Source: Cryptomeria japonica (lineage: Eukaryota > Streptophyta > Pinopsida > Cupressales > Cupressaceae). From it: a stretch of DNA of 64,000 nt. Positions 23,301 to 34,679 of the stretch are shown here, piece by piece. The notes under the pieces were generated by a model. It saw only the letters and a list, made by a program, of their open reading frames with translations. It was not told the DNA's origin and did no database searches. A program made the position numbers and the translations under genes. Within the stretch, counting starts at the first letter, position 1. Each line of letters starts with the position of its first letter. The DNA lies in contig NC_081407.1 in assembly GCF_030272615.1 (NCBI RefSeq), positions 103,401,897 to 103,465,896 of the forward strand, written 5' to 3'.

Positions 23301-24373
23301 GGTACCTTAGATGGCTCCAATGAAGAAAACTACTCCTTTCTAGAACCCATGTGATATGAGGCACCCGAGTCAAGTATCCATTGCTATGAAGAACCTGTTG
23401 TAGCCACAAATGCTTGCCCTTTTCCCTTAGACTGTGAGGAAGAAGAAGGAGATGAATCCTTCTTTGTGTAGGCGGATGGCAAGTTGATGTTGTTTTTCTT
23501 AAGAAGATTGGTTAATTCATCAACTTGCTTTGCGTGGCATCGATGCTCATCATGACCATACTTCTTGCAATATGCACAAGTTGGTTTATCCTTCTTAGGT
23601 GGTGTCCCCTTCTTGGAAGAGGATGAAAAATCACCTTGTGATGGAGAGGATGATTGCCCTTTTTCCTGGTGTGGCTTAGACTTAGAGTGCTTCTTCTTCT
23701 TGTTGGAATCTTTGCCTTGACTTCCTTGATTTCCTTGATTTGCTACCAAAGCCTTGGACTTTGAAGACTTGAGAAACCCCATGTTCAACAAATTAGTTTG
23801 TTCCAATATCAACATTTTTGTGGAAGCATCAAATGAAGGCATAACATAAGAACTCCCCACTGTCAAATGATGAGTTTGGAAGCTAGACACAAATGCTGCA
23901 TATTCTGGTGCAAGCTTGTCCAACAAGTTGAATATCAACTGAGCATCCTTTTTGTCAATTCCACAATCCTTAAGCTTTTCTCTTAGTTCATTTTCTTTGG
24001 TGACATAATCTTGGATTGTATCAAAACTCTTGGGATCCAAGTTGGTGAGCTCATTGTCAATCTGATAGCCTCTGATTTCATCAACTTGTCCATACAATTT
24101 CTGAAACATATCCCAAGCCTCTTTGATTGTTTTACACTTCTCAATGTGAAAAATGAGGTCATCTGATACATACTTGCGTAAGGTTCCAAGAGCCATGCAA
24201 TTCTTTGTGAGCCATTCTAATTAAGCATTTGGATCAGCCTTAGGATCAAGTGGTGCTATTATTGTTCCATCTATGTAGTGTGTGAGACCCTTTTCCATTA
24301 ATTTACTCCATACTTTAATTTTCCATGATGCATAGTTATGTGGAGTTAAAGGTGGAAATTTATTAGGACTCAT
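20303..24373 (-). pseudogene. Copia B gag-pol polyprotein, 14 premature stops
   Basis: A single minus-strand frame of 1,357 codons from ATG at 24373 to TGA at 20303. Order: gag (FPPLTPHNYASWK; UBN2-type segment; CCHC knuckle CAYCKKYGHDEHRC near 23550); protease (WILDSGASYHM near 23370); integrase entry (LWHERFGHLNY), CSGCSMGK, the core with FIDDYS, HIDNGREY and PQQNGVAERKNR; reverse transcriptase (QMDVKSDFLHG near 21510, LYVDDLI near 21255); RNase H (YTDSDWASD, LTEAEYRG, CDNQSAI); and a VADIFTKPF-type end. In-frame stops are 11 TAG, two TAA and one TGA, and no frameshift separates the segments. The catalytic motifs are otherwise intact. Confidence 0.94.
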
Positions 24374-25750
24374 TGCAACAAAAATGGAAAGAGCACAAAG
24401 AGAGGCACAATCACACAAGACACCCCCCCAAATTCACTCAATCTAAGAACCCCCCCAAATTTGATGATTTGGCACTTTATAAGTAGTGTGTATACAATGG
24501 GCCACTTGCAAAAAATGGCAAAGTGGACTTCTGATTTACAATTTTACAATTGCCTCAATAAGGCCAAAAGAGACTCAAACTGATAATGCAAGAGATCTAA
24601 CTAAGATTCAAGCAATTTTCAAGTACCTAATAGGCCAAATAAGACCAATATCTGAAAGTACAATTTCCACTCAAAATCTTTAAAATCTAATCATAGATTA
24701 TGAAAGTAGATGAAAAAATAAGCACTTTCAAAAAAAACAGCACCTGAAAAAGGAGGTCGTATGAGCTCAAACGAGGCCTTTGAAGTTGCAGAATTGAGGA
24801 TTGGACAGGTAGAGCTGAGAGAGTCCAAAAATTCTGAAAAATATATGCACCAAAATTAGAAAATAACCACACCACTACGAAGATCATGAAATTTTAGCCC
24901 ATTTCAAAAAAAATTGCACCAAAAAAGGAGCAAAAATGAGCAAGATATGGCCTTTCAAAGTTGGACTGCAAAACTGAAAAGCCCAATGGAGAGGGGTCAA
25001 ATTTTTTTCAAAAAATGCTGATGTGTCGCTGACATCATAAATTCACTATGTTAAATTTGATGGCCATATGACCATCGCAAAAACTTCACCTCCTTGCTGA
25101 CTGGGCATCCATACTGTACGGACTGCTGATTGTGCAGTACGGATGATGACGTGGCACTGTACGGACAGACTGCATGGCGTGGTGACTGTGTGTATGGTTT
25201 ATCCTATGGGCCAGTGGTGGATGTGGGGCCGCCTGTGTTGGTAGTCATCAGCGGAGGCAGTGGCCGGAGCCGAGGGCCGGCGGCGGAGGACTTGGGTGCC
25301 GGCGAGAGCGAGGCGACCGGTGACGACAACGGTAGCGAGCGGCGGTGGCGAGGAGTATGGGCCGACAGGTACGTGTCTACGGCAGGTACGCGGTCTACAA
25401 CAAGTACATGGTCTGCAACACCTGCGACACGTAGGTACTAACTATAGAGTACAGGGGGGTTTGCGGACCCCCAACAATGCAAAAAAAAACCTTTTTTTTA
25501 ATTTTATTTTTTTCAATTTTCGAAATTTTTGAAAAAAAATTTGGAAATCCGTATGATAATAGCCAAAATGGGGAAAAAATTTCTCACCAAAATAGGTCGA
25601 CTTTATAGTTGAAATTTATGGAAACGGCCTCCCGGATTCAACAGTGATGTCTAAATCGCTGTATGACGCCCCCAAAAAATGAAGATCCCCAAATCCAAAA
25701 ATAGAAGCCTTCCACGATGTCTCCAAAAACCAATCAATGAAGCCCCAATA
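24374..25750 (-). other. Copia B 5' leader
   Basis: About 1.4 kb between the primer site and the gag ATG, long for a copia leader. It is AT-rich with poly-A/T runs, except for a G/C-rich block at 25205-25400. Repeats of ctgtacgga/cagtacgga occur at 25100-25180. No domain was found in any frame. Confidence 0.6.
25205..25400. other. GC-rich, CpG-dense island in copia B leader
   Basis: Dense in ggcgg, gccgg and gcgag words, in sharp contrast with the flanks. Open frames crossing it (25130-25441 and 25260-25532, plus strand) encode only Gly/Arg/Glu-rich sequence with no recognisable domain and are probably by-products of composition. Confidence 0.65.
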
Positions 25751-25762
25751 GCTCTGATACCA
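25751..25762 (-). promoter_or_regulatory. tRNA-iMet primer binding site of copia B
   Basis: The minus strand reads TGGTATCAGAGC exactly, flush with the LTR end at 25763. Confidence 0.95.
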
Positions 25763-26189
25763 TGTAGGATTTTGCCAAGATCAAGGGCACAATGAAAAGC
25801 ATAAAAGAGACAATAGAATGACAAGAACAAACTATATTCTCATCAATATGCAAATGATCAACTGGATTAACCAATACAATGAAAATAGGTCTGCTTATAT
25901 AGGCAAGGCCATATGGATGTATGAGCACACAAATATGACATGTGGCTCAATGAGAAACAAGGGTAGGTAGGAGAAATAATATAATATTCCACAAGAGGTG
26001 GATGACCCACCGAATGTGGAGTGTAACAGCAAAATAAGACCACAAAAGGTGGAATTTCTCCTACAAGCTCTATCCCTATGTGCACACTTCCCTAAGTGTC
26101 TCAAATCCAAACTACGAAGAGATGCATTATCCTAAGTTAACTTAAGTAAGTGTAATAATATCCAAAATGAATATTTATTTACACCAACA
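25763..26189 (-). repeat. 5' LTR of copia B
   Basis: 427 bases, nearly identical to 19607-20032. The minus-strand TATATAAG at 25901-25894 is a good TATA box. Confidence 0.95.
25894..25901 (-). promoter_or_regulatory. TATA box of copia B
   Basis: TATATAAG on the element strand inside the 5' LTR; the same motif is in the 3' LTR near 19738. Confidence 0.6.
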
Positions 26190-26194
26190 CCAAA

Positions 26195-26390
26195 ATAGGG
26201 CAGGGACAGGGGCACCATGCCCCTATCCTGCCCTAATTTAGGATAGGCAGTGACAAAAAGCAGTGTGGGGTGCAAGTTTTAGGTGTTTTGAGTATGTCTC
26301 TGGTCTCCAATCAGGCTTAGGGATTCATCCACCAATGTGAAGACCCAAATGCAGTCAAAAATTGCAAGGTCACAATTTTATGACACTACA
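26195..26390 (-). repeat. 3' LTR of copy I, second part
   Basis: Resumes the LTR after copia B and matches 32750-32943. It ends gacactaca, the LTR edge on the side of the purine tract. Confidence 0.9.
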
Positions 26391-27185
26391 TTTAGCCCCC
26401 ACTTTAGCGGGGGTATAAGCGTACGCTAATACTACACGTAAATTACAAGGAAACAAGATTGAAATAATTTCACCACATCAAGGAGGAAAGATACACCAAG
26501 CCCCCAGTGGACTAAGGATCTCATGACTTTGATTGACAAAGTAAAAGGGAAGATCAAGAGGGAGAGAACCATGAATGCAAGTAGCAAAGTTCCCCTCACT
26601 ATGAGTTATGGAAATCAAGGATACAAAAAGTTACAAGGCAAGGCCAAGTTCACTAAGTAATTTCAAATATCAAGAAGGAAAATATGAGTGGAGTGTATGC
26701 CCCCATGTTAAAGAGATGGCACACCTTACCGGGAGCGATTTATTTAAGGTAGGATACATCGAAGAGAGAAAGATAGGGACCATGTTATCGCAAGGATTTA
26801 GCACCCAATCGAGGAATAAACCCAAGAATAATGAACACAAAACACAAAGCATGAGGTGGCTTCACTTTCCTCAGGGTCAATATGCTATATGATAAATCAT
26901 GTATATCATGTATATATATGCATAGAATAGTCCTCATTCCACAAAGAAAGGAAACCACCTTGGAAGAAAGGGAAGACATATGTCTTTTGAGTCAACAAGA
27001 CGCCAAAAGAGATCCCAATGCTTTGCATCATCCTCAAGTAGACATCATTAGGGAAAATATAAGAATGGGGATACACATAGAAGAATGGTCACAAAAGAGC
27101 AAGAAAGGAGAGAGATAGAGGATCTATGGTGCTAATGCAGCTAGTCTAGCACGATATCTACCTCTCGATCTTGTTGATCACTATT
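26391..27185 (-). other. Copy I 3' untranslated region with purine tract
   Basis: On the element strand taaagtgggggctaaa (26406-26391) abuts the LTR, as in copy II at 59035. The rest is non-coding and aligns with 59035-59822 of copy II. Confidence 0.75.
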
Positions 27186-30100
27186 TCAAGAAGGCGGGAA
27201 ACACGCTAGAGGAGTGACATAGGGCACAATAGGTGGAGCTATCACAAGATCCAAATAAGGGCTATGCTCATGTGCTAAGTCACTTTGTTCGTTTCGAGGA
27301 GCTAGGATTAAGGATTTTGAAAATTTTGTAGATAAATGTTTGTCAATAGCAACATATTCATGTTCACTATCAAAAGCATTAGGAGTTGTATTACCATCAT
27401 GAATAACATTTTCACCTATTTCTTCATCAAGATTTATAGAAAGAGGAGCTCTAACATGAATAGAAGTAAAACCATCACATGTTTTTTGCAACTTATGATT
27501 TGGAGATTTTGGATCAACATCTTGCTTAGGAGAAAAGGCAATCATGTCAACTACTGGTGATTTAGGAGATTGAACGGTTTGGTGAACAACTTCATGACCT
27601 CAAGCATGATGTTTTCATTAGCGTTCTATCGCACAACAATTTCATCGAGTCTTAGCGGAAGGCTGAGAAGAAGGAGGAATATTTGTTGAAGGAGGAATGT
27701 TTTTATCTTTAATAGCTGGATGGTTGGGTTGAGGTCTTTTAGGTTTGACAAGAGGAGAGACAGAGCTCTTCTCTCTATAAGAACAAGGAGATGCAACTGC
27801 ACCATATAAAGGAGGAATGTTTGGTGTAGGATGGAGACTAGGTCCATCATGAGGAGGAGGTACAGGTATAACCTTAGGAGGAATATTATTAGTCTTCTTA
27901 GGAGAAGGCATAGTTTCATCCATTGGAATAGGTGGGGAATCTTCCTTAGGAGGAAGATTAGTTCTATCCATTAGATGAAGAACTTCATCTTCAAGAATGA
28001 TGGGAATATCAATTTTTGGAGTGCGAGGTTGGCTTAAGGATAAGATCATATCTTTCTTCCATTTTTTATAAGATTAAAACAGAGCATCAATTCTTGGTGG
28101 AAGAAATTGAAATTTTTGAGGCCAAAAGTAATCAATACGAACACTTGGGCTTATTTTGGTTGGTTGAAATAAGCTATGATTAACAATTATGATTTCTCCA
28201 TTGTGGGGAAATTTCAAACACTTATGGATTGGAGAAGCAATAGCCTTCATGGAAGACAACCAAGGGTAGCCTAACTTCACACAGAATTTTTTAGATGAAG
28301 GAATGATAACAAAGTTGGCATCTATAGATTTAGTGTGAACCTCCATGGGAAGTGTGATAGATCCAATAGTAGAACAAGAAAATCCATCAAATAACTTAAC
28401 GACTGCATTAGTGTCATCATAGATTGGTTTATGGAAATGTAATGTATAAAGATATTCTTCAGTGATGACATTAACCATGCAAGAGGGATCAATAAGCACA
28501 CCACGAAAAGGTTTGTCTTGGATTTTTGCAACTATGTATAGAGGGCCATTAGGTGCTCTAATGGTCTCACTAGGATCAAATGTGATACATGGATTCTTAG
28601 GTGTTTCTTGTGTCTCTACCATATTCACCAAATTTGGAGTCATGGTAGTGAGATCAGAGGGAGAGAAAGAGATATGTTCACTCTCAATCACATTAGAGGT
28701 ATGAGAGGGTAAAGGATCAGTAAAAATATTAATATTTTGATTAGGAGGAGCTACTGATTTGTTTCCCTTATCATTCACACCTGCCATAAATATAGTATTA
28801 TTATCAATCAAGTCTTGAATCTTACTTTTTAATGCAAAAACATTCTTAGTATCATGACCAGGTTGAAGCTGAAATTGACAAAAAGAATTATTATCAAAGT
28901 AAGGTGAGGCTACCTTAGAAGGGTCAACTGGTTTTATTGGAGGAAGTTTGATAATATTTATTTGTAACAACTGAGACATGATTCTATGCAAAGATTCATT
29001 CAAAGGAGTAAATTGTCTTTCTCTTTTGAAAAATTTAGAAATAGGAGGCACACCTATTCTAGCATTCACATTGTTGTTGTTGATGGTGTCACTGAATTTG
29101 ATGAAGCCTTTGTTTGGTTTGAAATTTGCAAACGATTGTTGAGCACTCTCACATTTATCACTCAGAGCCATAGGAATGGATTGCTCCAGTTGACTTACAA
29201 TCAGTTGATAATTATGGTGTTGCACACAACCGTGGAAAGGAAGTAGACTCAGAAAGGAGAAGTTTGTCCCTAATGTATTTTTGCAAATTATAAATGAAAA
29301 TTCTTTGAATATCATTATCAGGCATTGGAAAAGAAATTTGAGAACACAAATGCTTATATCTACCAATGAAATTAGTCACTTTTTCTTTAACACCTTGTTT
29401 ACAATGCATTAAATCAGTCAAAGTGATTTTAGGACCTATGTTGTTTTGAAAATGTTGAATAAAAGCATCTTCTAATTGTTGAAAAGAAGTAATAGAATAG
29501 GAAGGCAAAGAGAAATACCATTGTAAAGCCTTATCTCTTAATGTTCTAGTAAACAATTTGGCATGTAATCTTTGATCATAAGCAAAGTTAGTACATAAAG
29601 TTTGGAAGGTTTTGACATGTGTTAAAGGATCACCTTTTCCATTATAGAGTTCCAATTAAGGGACTTCAACATGTTTAGGAGGGACATCTCTAACAATATC
29701 AAGAGAAACTGGGCTCGCAACATCAAATGTGGGCACACTAAACTTGAATTGACTCATAGAAGTGAGTTTTTGTTGCAATGATGACACAGTTTGGGAAAGG
29801 CTATTAATGGTTGCTTTGGTTTAAGAATTTATGCTAGACATGTTTGATTTAGAAGGTGGTATGATGTTGTTCAAAGAAGGAATTGATTGAGAATAAGGTG
29901 GTGGAACACTAAAAGGAGTGATAGGATGATTGGATGAATTGTCCCCTTGTGTCACATTGATTGATTGTGAGACAATAGGAATACTCATTGAAGGCATAGA
30001 TAAAGATGGAGGATTGATTGAGGAAGAGGGATTTCCACCATGACTAATGGTTGTAGGTATGACATTTCGAGTTGATGTAGCCATGATGTTTGAAGTGAAA

Positions 30101-30591
30101 GTGGGAATGCTAGTCATTGAAGTGGTCAAAAGAATAGAATGATTGATTTGTATAGGAGGTTGTTAATAACCTAAGTTCTTAGAACAACTCTTTATAGGCA
30201 TGACATTAGAATCAACAATATGAGAAATACCATGCAATATATCAATTCCATTCTTATCGCTTTGAATCATGTGTTTTAGACCTTCAATTAATGAAAGAGC
30301 TTCACTATTAAGATATTCTTGGGACATTCATTGTTGGAAATTGCCAAATTGATTGTCCAATTTTGAAAGTTGATTTATGGAAACTCTAATCAAAGCTTCT
30401 TCTTCGTTATTAGAATCATCAATTGGGTAGATCTAGATGTTATTAGGATGGGAAGAATTAGCATTATCCCCATTGAAGAAGTCACCCAAATTAGGCTCCA
30501 TCTCTCCAGGAATTAAACCTTGGGAAGCCTTAATTCTAATGCTTCGTCTAACGGGGATAGTATAGGTAGGACTAATAGTTGTAAAACTCAT
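27186..30591 (-). pseudogene. Gag plus protease-like protein of copy I, broken
   Basis: Matches the copy II protein from its start (MSFTTISPTYTIPVRRS at 30591) to its end. It has a Ser/Pro-rich N-terminal region, a Ty3-type gag domain (LYNGKGDPLTHVKTFQ near 29650; ALQWYFSLPSYS), a knuckle-like segment whose CHHC residues are partly changed (CQFQLQPGHDTKNVF), and a retropepsin-like region with GVLIDPSCMVN near 28490. The frame is closed by several stops, including those near 30435, 30330, 30165, 29820, 29655 and 28071, and one frameshift near 29225. An arginine-rich tail is partly lost. Confidence 0.85.
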
Positions 30592-31726
30592 GCACTAGAG
30601 GGAAATTTTGAATTTTGAATGTTGGCAACAAAGTTTGCAAAATTGAATAATGCAAAAATCCAAGAAAATTATGATTAGACAATTTGAACTTTGTGGAAAT
30701 AAGAAATGACACAATTTTTGAGAAAATTTATAATGAATAAAAAGAAATTAGAATTTTAAAATTAGGGCCAATGGGATACCACTTAATTTCAAAATTAAAA
30801 TTGACAAAATTAAGATTTTAAAATCAGGGCAGATTATAATTAACCACCTAATTTTAAATGTTTCTTTGAAGGTTATGATGTTGAAATTGGGAAGTATTTT
30901 TTATTTTAGAGGGGATCAAAATTTGACAAAATCAACCAATTTTCTAGATTTAAGCAATTAAATATAGTCATAGCAGTGTCCTGAAATTTTGAGAAAAAAG
31001 TCGAGGACTAGGTTGAAAGTGTACATGGTCTGCCCAACTTTTTTGAAAATTTCTAGGGATGAAAGCTACAATGATTTTAGAGCTAACCCCAAAAAATTGG
31101 TTAATTTTACAAACTTTAGATAAGCGAAATTAAGGTTTGAATGTCAAAATAGGACCTTATTAGGGTTTTGAAAAAGATAAGAAATTGAATTGCAAATTTG
31201 AAAAAGGTGAAACCTAATGGATACGGCCACCTTGAATAATATCTAGAAAACTGAAATTGATTGAAATTTGCACAAAATCCAAGTAAATTTGAAAATTAGG
31301 GTTTTAGAGCCTAACCACTGAATTTTGAAATTTTGAATTTGGAAAAAGGAGGGAAATTGAAAAATTGAATTTTAGGCAAGAAGACAAGTTTGAAAATAGT
31401 CCTAAATCTGAAAATGTGAATCCAATTTTTGCACACGTTCAAGGTGATTTTTGAAAATTAGGGTTTTGACAATTAACCACTTAATTTTGTAAATTTGATT
31501 TGCAAATTGAACAAGACAATGAAGATATTGAATTTGACAAGCAATGCGATTTTCAAATCTAAGGCAATAGATAACAATTTTTGCAAAACACAAGTTCAAT
31601 TTCAATTTTAACAACTAGGGTTTTGAGTGAATTAACCACTAAGCTTTACAAGAAAATTAAACTTGTAAATGAAAAATATGCAGTATTTTTTAATGCAAAG
31701 CATGTAAGACATCGGGTTCACCAAAA
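30592..31726 (-). other. Copy I leader with primer-site candidate
   Basis: Non-coding A/T-rich leader holding one copy of the hairpin module (31004-31031). Next to the LTR the element strand reads TGGTGAACCCGATGT (about 31724-31709), a primer-site candidate that is not the Met type. I cannot assign its tRNA. Confidence 0.6.
31004..31031 (-). promoter_or_regulatory. Hairpin module in copy I leader
   Basis: Decayed version (aggact...agtgtac...ggtctg) of the module that is clear in copy II. Confidence 0.4.
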
Positions 31727-32943
31727 TGTAATGTGGCAAAAAGTGATGAGAGGATATCAAGTGGAAAGCTTTACCCTCCTCAAGAAAGGAGTGAAAGTTT
31801 CACAAAGTATTCCCTTAAACTTCTCACGCACATTACATTTAAAAGAGGGGGGTTGAATTCACTAGATCCAATCCCAATGGAAAGAGATTGAATGCTAAGT
31901 AAATTGTAAGGAATTGAAAATGAATTTGGAAAGTAAAGTAACCCTCTTTTAAAATAGACAAGTTGAATTAAGAGAATTGAGACTAAGTATGAAGATGACA
32001 AAGAAATGATTATATCTTGAGATAAAGATGTGGGATGAAGTTGTGCACCTGGAATTAGCAATAAGATGTCGAGACAAAGCTCCCTTGCAAATTTGAGCAA
32101 AAGTTGTTGAGACCGGGTTGAAAGTGTACTTGGTCCTCTGAAAAGATCCGTGCACCAAAAAGAGTTTTTTCATCTCTGAAAATGAATCTTAAACCTACAA
32201 TTACAATTGCACACCTGTAACCTACACACAGAAAAGAGCGGAAATGTTGTTGGTATTGAAGGTTTGTCTTCAAGTCAAACCTTGGTTTGGAATTAACCAA
32301 ATGATGAAAGATACTTGCAAGTAAATGAAAGGAAATGTCTGAAGTAAAATTCACCTCAAGAGAGGATGCAATTGGAATAATGATAGAGTTTTTTGAAAGG
32401 ATATGTGGAATAGAATGTCTTGAATGTTGGTAGAGATCTCCTCTTCCATGGTTGATTCCTTGACTTGATTGCAACACCTAGCCTTGAAAGGAGACTTGAA
32501 ATTCTCAATGCTTGAAGGGATGCTGGAATGCTTGAATGCTTGATGACAATTATTTTTAATTTCACCTTATGAACGCTTATGCTTGGTTTCTCTTATTGAA
32601 CTTATGCAAATAGGAGGGGAAATGCTCCTTATATACTTGCCAATTAGGGGTTTTTAACTATTTTTCCGTCTTAGGCCGACATAGGAAAAAAAATTCCCAC
32701 TCACAATTGACAAGCCCAATGTAGGATTAGATCAAGGGAGGCCCAAAATAGGGTAGGGACAGTGGTGCCACATCCCTATCCAGCCCTAATTTAGGATAGG
32801 AGGTGATAGAAAGAAGTGTGGGGTGCAAGTTTTAGGTGTTTTGAGCATGTCTCAAGTCTCCAATCAGGCTTAGGGATTCATCCGCCAATGAGAAGACCCA
32901 AATGCGGTCAAAAATTGCTTGGTCAAAAATTTATGACGCTATA
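31727..32943 (-). repeat. 5' LTR of copy I
   Basis: 1217 bases, starting TGTAATGTGG. It ends gctata where its partner has actaca, so the terminal CA has decayed to TA. It contains the hairpin module at 32109-32138. Confidence 0.9.
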
Positions 32944-32948
32944 GTCAC

Positions 32949-33322
32949 TTAAATTTTATCTATATGTGTTATCTTCTTCTGAATACAAAAATAAATTTAG
33001 AAGAATCAAACCTACAACCATCACCAAATAAATCCAAAAGAATCAAACCTACAACTATCATTTGTATTTTGTAACAACTAGATTACAAAGTATGATCTGT
33101 ATTTTGTCTATACTTGGTTGATTACAAAGTAAAAACTATATTTTTTTAAAGGGGATAAAGAAAAATAGTGCAAATCCAACAAAATGAAGAGTGGACAAAA
33201 GTAATGTAAATGTCAAAAGGTATTGAAATTGCTTTTAGTCTATAACTATGGTGTCTATAGAACCTGAAACTTTGAATGATACCCAAAAATGTTTTATTGT
33301 TTTTTTAAGAGAGAAATTAATA
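32949..33322. other. Short host stretch between elements
   Basis: No gene. It contains a pair of about 38-base repeats (aatcaaacctacaac) near 33005-33062. Its right part resembles 18310-18545. Confidence 0.5.
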
Positions 33323-33327
33323 TCTAG

Positions 33328-34555
33328 TGGTGAGCTAAAATAATAGCTCTTCTATTTCTATGACATAAGTTTTTCCTATGTTTTAAGTTGCAGAATGGGA
33401 CAATGCTTAAGTCATGTGATGTATTAGAGTTTTGATTATGTGCATTTTGAATCATAGCCAAACCCGTTGAACCTTGTATTGTTCTGACTTAATATTCCTA
33501 TAGCTATGCAAATTATTATGATAATATCATGTGTGGATATATAAATGTTTCTATTAATGGAAATGGATATATACATGATTGTATGTTCTAACCTTTAATT
33601 CAAGAGTAAATAAGTTGTTGCAGAAGCGGTTGTATTAAGCCAAATGGAGAATCATGCCATGCAAATAGTTGGAGACATTTCAGGGTGGTTGAACATTTAA
33701 AATAGTGGAGAAGATGGTGTTAGAGTGAATTGGAAAAGGAATAGCAAGGGGATACTAGAATCATTTATGGTTGTCTGCAACAAGCATCAATCTAGTAACC
33801 ACCACCATTCTATATTATTGGTTGTTATTTAGTAAAATCCCATGTTCGTTACGGATTAACTTCTTCTCCTTGCTGTAATAAATGTTTCTACCTAATTTAA
33901 TGGGCATAATTTAAGTAGTTGAAAGTTTGTTATAACTTTCTTATAAATAAAGACATGCACCTCTTCACAGAGGTTAGACAATATTTTCCAAAATTAGAAG
34001 CATTTCTCTTATCTCATGCATTGTATCAACTTTTGGAAACAATAAATAAAATCTATGTTATTTCGAGTATATAGAATCATTTTGAAGTCTGGATACACTC
34101 ATCTAAGGGGGCCCACTTGCTGAGTACTCTTGTGTGATTGTTAGAGTAAGTTACCTTTTTGCTGCAATAGATGTTCTAGCAACTAATTATTCCTGCAACC
34201 ACTGGAACTAGATCCTGTGACTATTCTTGCAGACAAAGTAACTCTTGTTTGTTAGCTCTGAACTTAGTTAATAGATATTTAGTTAAAATATTTTGTTAAT
34301 GTTAAGATTTCCTATAGCCATTCAGTTGTCATATTTTCACTTGCTTGTTTTAGATAGGCTTGTTGCTACTATAGTGTAGAATGACTCTCACCAGAACTTA
34401 GTTCATATACAATGCAGACCCATTTCAAGTAATGTGCCCCTGGGTTGACAAGTAAATGAACCTCGGTCATGAAAATGATAGCTAATCAAAATAGATTACC
34501 AATCTTTGAGTTGAGACTTTAAATCTAGTTATTGTTCTTATTGGCTAGGCAAACA
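33328..34555 (+). repeat. 5' LTR of Athila-like element
   Basis: Starts TGGTGAGCTAAAA and ends ggcaaaca. The partner at 50390 starts TGATGAGCTAAAA. Confidence 0.92.
33942..33949 (+). promoter_or_regulatory. TATA box of Athila-like LTR
   Basis: TATAAATA, also present in the 3' LTR near 51012. Confidence 0.55.
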
Positions 34556-34559
34556 TTTT

Positions 34560-34577
34560 TGGCATCGTTGTCGGGGA
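34560..34577 (+). promoter_or_regulatory. tRNA-Asp-type primer binding site
   Basis: TGGCATCGTTGTCGGGGA differs from the usual TGGCGCCGTTGCCGGGGA by three transitions, consistent with methyl-cytosine decay. This primer is typical of Athila/Tat elements. Confidence 0.8.
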
Positions 34578-34679
34578 TGGTGTCAAACTAAGAAAATGCC
34601 ATAGTTATAATTTTTTAAGTTTTTTAGTATAGTTGGTTTTGATAGTTCAGTTCATTTTAAGTAATTCTCATGAATCTGC

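Larger units (their letters stand above)
19607..26189 (-). mobile_element. Ty1/copia retrotransposon B, full length, minus strand
   Basis: LTRs at 19607-20032 and 25763-26189, an exact target-site duplication ccaaa (19602-19606 and 26190-26194), a perfect Met primer site, a purine tract and a complete copia-order polyprotein. It splits the LTR of the gag/protease element. By eye the two LTRs differ by about 8 substitutions and one 1-base gap, so it is a young insertion, yet its gene holds 14 stops. Confidence 0.96.
18588..32943 (-). mobile_element. Gag/protease-only LTR retrotransposon, copy I
   Basis: LTRs at 18588-26390 (interrupted by copia B) and 31727-32943 flank a minus-strand gag plus protease-like gene. 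No reverse transcriptase, RNase H or integrase is present. The exact target-site duplication is gtcac (18583-18587 and 32944-32948). Without the insert it is about 7.8 kb. This matches the described class of plant terminal-repeat elements that keep only GAG (TR-GAG). Copy II at 57781-64000 is the same family. Confidence 0.9.

Noticed and set aside
10052-24373. Many in-frame TAG codons as possible stop-codon reassignment or readthrough
   Set aside because: TGA and TAA also occur in the same frames, the pattern is confined to dead transposons, and C-to-T decay at CAG explains it.
25130-25532. Gly/Arg-rich frames in the GC-rich island as a gene
   Set aside because: Overlapping frames with compositional bias only, no domain, inside a retrotransposon leader.
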